64,000 nucleotides of DNA from OLB9 sp041392785 (lineage in GTDB: Bacteria > Bacteroidota > Bacteroidia > Chitinophagales > Saprospiraceae). Positions within the stretch are counted from its first letter, which is position 1, and every line of letters begins with the position of its first letter. The notes below the pieces were generated by a model, which worked only from the letters and a program-made list of their open reading frames with translations, searched no databases and was not told the DNA's origin. Both the position numbers and the translations under genes were made by a program. The DNA lies in contig JAWKLK010000001.1 of NCBI GenBank assembly GCA_041392785.1, forward strand, positions 124,001 through 188,000, written 5' to 3'. Positions 59,637-64,000 of this stretch are shown in pieces.

Positions 59637-60019
59637 GTCTTATTAACTCCTCAATCGTAGGAGTAGCTAAGACACAGCGCAAGCTGATACTCAGACTCAG
59701 TCTTATGTCTTATTAACTCCTCAATCGTAGAAGTAGCTAAGACTCACCCTACGCAGCAGTTGCTGATGTAGGAAACGTCTTATTAACTCCTCAATCGCAG
59801 GAGCAGCTAAGACACCCCTACACCGCAGGGACAGGCATCTCCAGTCTTATTAACTCCTCAATCGCAGGAGCAGCTAAGACTAGAGGAGGAATTATCGTAT
59901 GTGTAGTCTTAAGTCTTATTAACTCCTCAATCGCAGGAGCAGCTAAGACCAGTGTCATCTTTGCGGTAGATGATGGTAATAAGTCTTATTAACTCCTCAA
60001 TCGCAGGAGCAGCTAAAAC
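59637..60019 (-). CRISPR. CRISPR array 2: 6 repeats of 37 nt, 5 spacers of 30-33 nt
   Basis: Repeats start at 59637, 59707, 59777, 59844, 59913 and 59983; spacers are 33, 33, 30, 32 and 33 bases. On the minus strand the repeat begins GTCTTAGCTG and ends TTAATAAGAC. It folds as outer stem GTCTTA/TAAGAC and inner stem CTCCT/AGGAG, the same plan and the same TAGCTG as array 1, but different stem sequences. The two left repeats carry T-for-C variants. The repeat at 59707 has one stem change that leaves a G-U pair, and the right-most repeat has one change (AAAAC end). Array 2 starts 66 bases past the Cas13b stop. Confidence 0.95.
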
Positions 60020-60025
60020 CCCAAT

Positions 60026-60035
60026 TCTTATTAAC
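60026..60035 (-). repeat. Partial repeat remnant beside array 2
   Basis: TCTTATTAAC on the plus strand equals positions 2-11 of the array 2 repeat and lies 6 bases outside the right-most repeat. It may be a truncated former repeat or a leader motif. Confidence 0.45.
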
Positions 60036-60085
60036 CACTTGATAATGATTATGTTGAGATCTTAGCAATATTCCTTTTACCATAT

Positions 60086-63000
60086 TTAAACTTTAAATGA
60101 TTTGTTAAATTTTATTTTTTTTGCTTGATACCGTTGCAAGATAATACTCTTTTTCACTTCTTTTACCTCTTTATCCGGTAATTCACTATAAGGTTTAAGT
60201 TCTTGCTTGGTAACATTATTTAGACCATTGAATAATTGATTTAAAAATTTGAAAACGACTCTTTTGATTGGAGCGCTTACTTTTGTGATGTCTTGGGAAT
60301 GGACTTCAGTTGTGTAAAACAAATTTTCAAATTTACGAACTTCATCGTCATAATCCTTATCGGCTAAGAAGTTAAAATGAAAAGGTTTATTTCTCAATTT
60401 ATACTCTTCATTAAAATATATTGATAATCCTCCTATTTTTTTAATAGGAATATTGAATTTATCAACAGTAACTTTCCCTTTCCAAATATAAAATTCTTCA
60501 AGAGCAAGTATAATATCTGTAAATTTGGCTTGTTTCAAAACCATCACATTAACGAGTTTAGAAACATCTGAAAGTCCAAGCATAGCAATATTAATAGAGT
60601 TTAATGATGGTTCATTTTTGAATTTATTATAAAAAGTGTTGAAATTCAATAAAATACTGGATCCCTTATATCCTATTTCTAATGATTCGCTTGACTGCCT
60701 GATTTCCTCATATTTGTTAATAAGCCTAAATGGCACAATGATGTCTTGTCCAGAACAAATTTCAATATTGAACTCAGCATTAAGCAAATCTTTAACGTTA
60801 ACTTGATCCAGATGCTTAATTTTATCCTCATTCAATAAATAATGTTTAGCGATCCGATAAAGCTGTGCATCTTGTAATTTTATCCTGCGAAGCTTTTCAA
60901 TTAATTTTAATTCAGGAGATGTTTTACATTTATTTTCATTTTTGAATGTTTTAATAAATTGCATATCATCAAAAGAAATATAATTGGATTCAATCAACAC
61001 TGATTTGGCTAAATCAACTGATGTGTTAAAACTAATATTGCCATTTGAGTTTTTAAGATATTCTCTAAAATGATTGATATTAATATTGATATTACCTTTT
61101 GTAAATATTTCCATTTCTTCATAATGCTTAAGTGCATATTTTGCTAAAGATGGCTTAACTTCCAAATTGAACAGGAAAGAATTATATACATTTTTGGTCT
61201 TATCAAATAATTGGTCGAAAGTTTGAGACTCATTGATGAGTTTGATAATTTTATCATGACTTGCAAACCCTTTCATTCTTGCTAATTCAAGAATATTAAT
61301 TTTGTTATTTCCATCAAATGCGTACATCCATCTAGCTAGATCATGAAACTCGTTTTTTGTAATATTATAATGTTTGTGGTGATTTTCACCTTTTATTTCT
61401 AGGTATTTAGGTTTAAAATACATTATCTGCCATGCTCTAAAAATAAACCTAAATTTATAACTCTTACCTTTATTATTTCGCAAAAATTCTTCTTCAACCC
61501 CTTTTTCAATAGCTATATTTTTCTTTAATCTATATTTCTTTTCATCAGCTTCTAAATTCAGTTTTAAATTTTTGTAAAAATTTTGCAAAGATTTTTCAGA
61601 AGTTGGGTCATTATACTTTTTTACTAAATGTCTCGGCAAAATTTTGGTTTTATAAGGAGTATCGATAGTTTTACACTTCATTGAGTCGAGTACGTTATTT
61701 CTTTCTTCTATCAAGGATGTAGAATATTCCTTCAATAAAGTTTCACCTCTTCCTATACAATTCTCTGAATTCAACGCATCTTCCATAAAATAAACCATCA
61801 AGTCTTTCTGGATAGTGATTGGCATGTCAATATCTGAAATTTTTATTACAACCGAATTATCTTGAACAACATATGGAAATCTCCAACTAGGGTATATGGA
61901 TTGTTGTTCTTCAAAAGTTCGAAAAACTATCAATTTGCCTTGATGATATTTTAGGCTATCAAATTTCCTTTTATTGGTATAATATTTTGATGAGTTGTTT
62001 TTTCTTAAAAACATGAGTTCTTCTTCAAGACGTTCAATTTCATCTACTTGCTCTTCCATCGTCCTATATTTGTGCATTTTTATTTGTGCATCCTTGCCAA
62101 AATATTCGCATTCTAGTAGGAATCTTAAAGCATATTGAAGATATTTGTCTTTATTTCTCATATAGGAATCCATTATGACTTTAGACTCTATTCTTGATTT
62201 GAGCTTTTCTAGCTTATAATTCTTATTGAATTTAGTCTCAAACTCTTGTTCTTCATTCCTCCTAAACGTTGCATTCCTGATATCATCGTATGTATGATCC
62301 TCACTATCGATATACTCATTTAAAATATATGATGCGATATACATCTCAAATGTATAATGCTTAAATCTTTTAATTTTCCCATCCAATAAATCAAGATAGA
62401 TTTTTTTAAACTCATCTGACTTATTAATAAAATCATTGTACAAATTGTAATTTTTATTAGACGTACCTCCAAAGTCTTCAAAAAGATAATTTATAGCATA
62501 GTTTTTAAAATCGGGGTACAACCTTATAATATCTTTGTATTTTTTTCCTATTTCAAATTCTATAACATTTTTAACAACACTATCAGTAAGATCAGAATAC
62601 GGAGCTGATAACATAAATTGGTTCCAAGCTTGGGGTATCTTGGTCAGATATTGTATTATATCCCTAAATTGGACTAAATTCTGTCGTTCAGGATTTATAT
62701 CTTGACTGCTGAATTTCTTGGAGTAAGCAATATAAAGTCTTAGCTTATCAGTTTTCGTTTTTTCATCTTCATTTTTTATAATGCTACATTTTCCTGTAAT
62801 AAAGTTGGATTCATTACGAAATAAAAACATATTGAGAACAAACAAAGCTCCTTCAAAACTTAAATACTTTCCGGCTTTTATCTCAAGCACATTATGAACA
62901 TGGTTGTTTTCAGATCCATCACCATTATTATTCAGTTTCCAATAAAATGACTCATTGACATCAATGAACAAAATATGATCAATTAATTTTCGAAGATTTT

Positions 63001-63595
63001 CAAAACTTTCATTCTCATCAATAGCATGCAGTTTTTTAAGGTATTTTATAAGTCTTCCTTCATCCTTCAGTAATGTAGAAAATAACTGGTCTTTTTCCTT
63101 TATTGAAATAAATCGTTGCTTTTCTTTTTCAAACGCTTCAATTTCTGCTCTAAATTTAATCTGGATGACAGCTAATTTGTAGGCATCATAAATAAGATCA
63201 AGTACATTATCTTGGATTCCATTGACTTCAATATAATCAAAAATATGAATAAAATGTGCATTAATGTTTCTTATGTTCTCAATAAGTTCCAAAAGGCCAT
63301 CATTGTCTTTTTTGTAGTTATTAATATCATTTTTAAAAAAAGAAAACCTTGATCTTAATAAAGACAAGTTCTTAGTTGGTATATCTTTCTTATCGATCTC
63401 ATCGTATTGAAAATCGAAATACAATTTTCTATTTATCTGTTTTAAAAAATGTCCAATTGTAAAATCATACAAATCATGGTAATATATCTTTTTACCAATT
63501 TGAATTTTTGATTTATAGTTGTGAATGGCCTTTTCAGCAATTGAACCCAATATTCCTTTATTTGAAAAGTAAGTTTGAAATCTATTCTGTTCCAT
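60086..63595 (-). CDS. cas13b: Cas13b-type RNA-guided ribonuclease (type VI-B effector)
   Basis: A 1169-residue protein with two HEPN RNase motifs of the RNxxxH form placed at the ends: R109-N-I-N-A-H114 (in RNINAHF) and R1068-N-K-P-F-H1073 (in RNKPFHF). Terminal HEPN domains, length and the adjacent repeats starting GTTG fit Cas13b. Such effectors use crRNAs to bind target RNA, then cleave RNA in cis and trans. The middle is Lys/Glu-rich and helical; a basic tail ends the protein. It begins 14 bases after a membrane-protein gene and is followed by two arrays. No cas1/cas2 is present. Subtype (VI-B1 or VI-B2) is undecided, since the accessory gene is cut off. Confidence 0.95.
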   Translation of the reverse strand: MEQNRFQTYFSNKGILGSIAEKAIHNYKSKIQIGKKIYYHDLYDFTIGHFLKQINRKLYFDFQYDEIDKKDIPTKNLSLLRSRFSFFKNDINNYKKDNDGLLELIENIRNINAHFIHIFDYIEVNGIQDNVLDLIYDAYKLAVIQIKFRAEIEAFEKEKQRFISIKEKDQLFSTLLKDEGRLIKYLKKLHAIDENESFENLRKLIDHILFIDVNESFYWKLNNNGDGSENNHVHNVLEIKAGKYLSFEGALFVLNMFLFRNESNFITGKCSIIKNEDEKTKTDKLRLYIAYSKKFSSQDINPERQNLVQFRDIIQYLTKIPQAWNQFMLSAPYSDLTDSVVKNVIEFEIGKKYKDIIRLYPDFKNYAINYLFEDFGGTSNKNYNLYNDFINKSDEFKKIYLDLLDGKIKRFKHYTFEMYIASYILNEYIDSEDHTYDDIRNATFRRNEEQEFETKFNKNYKLEKLKSRIESKVIMDSYMRNKDKYLQYALRFLLECEYFGKDAQIKMHKYRTMEEQVDEIERLEEELMFLRKNNSSKYYTNKRKFDSLKYHQGKLIVFRTFEEQQSIYPSWRFPYVVQDNSVVIKISDIDMPITIQKDLMVYFMEDALNSENCIGRGETLLKEYSTSLIEERNNVLDSMKCKTIDTPYKTKILPRHLVKKYNDPTSEKSLQNFYKNLKLNLEADEKKYRLKKNIAIEKGVEEEFLRNNKGKSYKFRFIFRAWQIMYFKPKYLEIKGENHHKHYNITKNEFHDLARWMYAFDGNNKINILELARMKGFASHDKIIKLINESQTFDQLFDKTKNVYNSFLFNLEVKPSLAKYALKHYEEMEIFTKGNINININHFREYLKNSNGNISFNTSVDLAKSVLIESNYISFDDMQFIKTFKNENKCKTSPELKLIEKLRRIKLQDAQLYRIAKHYLLNEDKIKHLDQVNVKDLLNAEFNIEICSGQDIIVPFRLINKYEEIRQSSESLEIGYKGSSILLNFNTFYNKFKNEPSLNSINIAMLGLSDVSKLVNVMVLKQAKFTDIILALEEFYIWKGKVTVDKFNIPIKKIGGLSIYFNEEYKLRNKPFHFNFLADKDYDDEVRKFENLFYTTEVHSQDITKVSAPIKRVVFKFLNQLFNGLNNVTKQELKPYSELPDKEVKEVKKSIILQRYQAKKIKFNKSFKV

Positions 63596-63609
63596 GATCC
63601 TATTTAATA

Positions 63610-64000
63610 TTATTTATTATCCATTTCTTTTGTTCTCCTGTCCACATAGTAGCTCCATAGCACCCTATCGATCATCTTGCTTCGTAGCCAAGTAGTGACC
63701 ACAACAATCAGCCATGTGAGCGCAACAAGTAGTAATACCATATACAAAGTGTTCCAATTCAGGATGCTGTATTCAGGTTTTGCAAAGGATAATAGCACTA
63801 ATATAGCCAATATGACAAAATGTACCATCGACATCACAAACAAATTTCTAAATAGGAAGTAGAAACTCTGGAAGTTTTTGGCCTGAGTAATTTTATCATT
63901 TACTTCAAGATAGTAGTAAGCGAAGTCAAAAGTCCAATCGTAATAATCAAGCTTTTTATCATTTGAGATTACAATTTCAGAAGTTGAGTCATGATGGTTT
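63610..64000 (-). CDS. Membrane protein upstream of cas13b (partial; candidate accessory)
   Basis: The reading frame is open from the window edge to its stop at 63610, giving at least 130 residues of a C-terminal part; the start lies beyond 64000. After a cytoplasmic-looking aromatic/acidic segment (KKLDYYDWTFDFAYYYLEV) come two membrane helices (NLFVMSMVHFVILAILVLLS and TLYMVLLLVALTWLIVVVTT), then a basic tail ending TKEMDNK. It ends 14 bases before cas13b on the same strand, so it is probably co-transcribed. Type VI-B loci often carry membrane proteins Csx27 or Csx28; no RxxxxH HEPN motif is seen in the visible part, so Csx28 is not supported. A TTG at 63843 is an unlikely start. Confidence 0.8.
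   Translation of the reverse strand, partial: NHHDSTSEIVISNDKKLDYYDWTFDFAYYYLEVNDKITQAKNFQSFYFLFRNLFVMSMVHFVILAILVLLSFAKPEYSILNWNTLYMVLLLVALTWLIVVVTTWLRSKMIDRVLWSYYVDRRTKEMDNK

Noticed and set aside
59487..60085. A tracrRNA or a second effector beside array 2
   Set aside because: No anti-repeat matching the array 2 repeat was seen apart from the 10-base remnant in the same orientation, and no open frame for another effector fits in the gaps.
63610..64000. Calling the upstream membrane protein Csx28
   Set aside because: The visible part lacks an RxxxxH HEPN motif and the N-terminus is outside the window, so the name is not supported.

Overview
The window looks like a chromosomal segment of an AT-rich Bacteroidota bacterium. 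Evidence: recurrent TAnnTTTG promoter -7 boxes, a DUF5606 gene, a NusG/UpxY-type regulator heading a polysaccharide locus, free-standing S23 four-helix-bundle genes, DUF3857/transglutaminase proteins, and a 16S-Ile-Ala-23S-5S rRNA operon. A Saprospiria/Chitinophagia-like member is possible, but I cannot place it from sequence reading alone.

Layout. (1) 1-15.4 kb, all on the minus strand: a surface-polysaccharide locus. It holds a multi-SLBB export protein, a winged-helix/nucleotidyltransferase-like gene overlapping a NusG-like antiterminator, four enzymes of the UDP-diacetamido-mannuronate route (WbpE, WbpD, WbpI, WbpB types), Ugd, RmlA, RmlB, a UDP-GlcNAc 4-epimerase and a Wzz-like chain-length protein. 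Two S23 genes and a YafQ-type toxin-antitoxin pair are interspersed. Glycosyltransferases, flippase and polymerase are not seen and presumably lie to the left. (2) 15.4-45.8 kb: housekeeping and envelope genes, including metH, a CPBP protease, an M1 peptidase, an NtrY-like histidine kinase, a glycosyltransferase, a DUF3857 pair, an AraC regulator, an amine oxidase, a C-terminal processing protease, a rhodanese/ROK-kinase/mutase-like cluster, two cyclophilins, miaE, hemW and an LTA-synthase-like protein. (3) 45.9-51.0 kb: the rRNA operon on the minus strand. (4) 51.6-58.7 kb: DUF5606, an MFS transporter, recN, a two-component system and an RlmI-like rRNA methyltransferase.

(5) 58.7-64 kb: a type VI-B (Cas13b) CRISPR locus on the minus strand, the most interesting region. 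A 1169-residue effector has one RNxxxH HEPN motif near each end. It is preceded by the C-terminal part of a membrane protein that runs off the window. It is followed by two adjacent arrays with different repeats: array 2 (37-nt repeats, 30-33-nt spacers), then array 1 (36-nt repeats, exactly 30-nt spacers). No cas1/cas2 is seen. Both repeats fold into the same outer-stem/inner-stem design, and two internal repeats of array 1 carry paired substitutions that preserve the inner stem. The locus ends in a small cluster of palindromic elements that appears to run into the terminal repeat.
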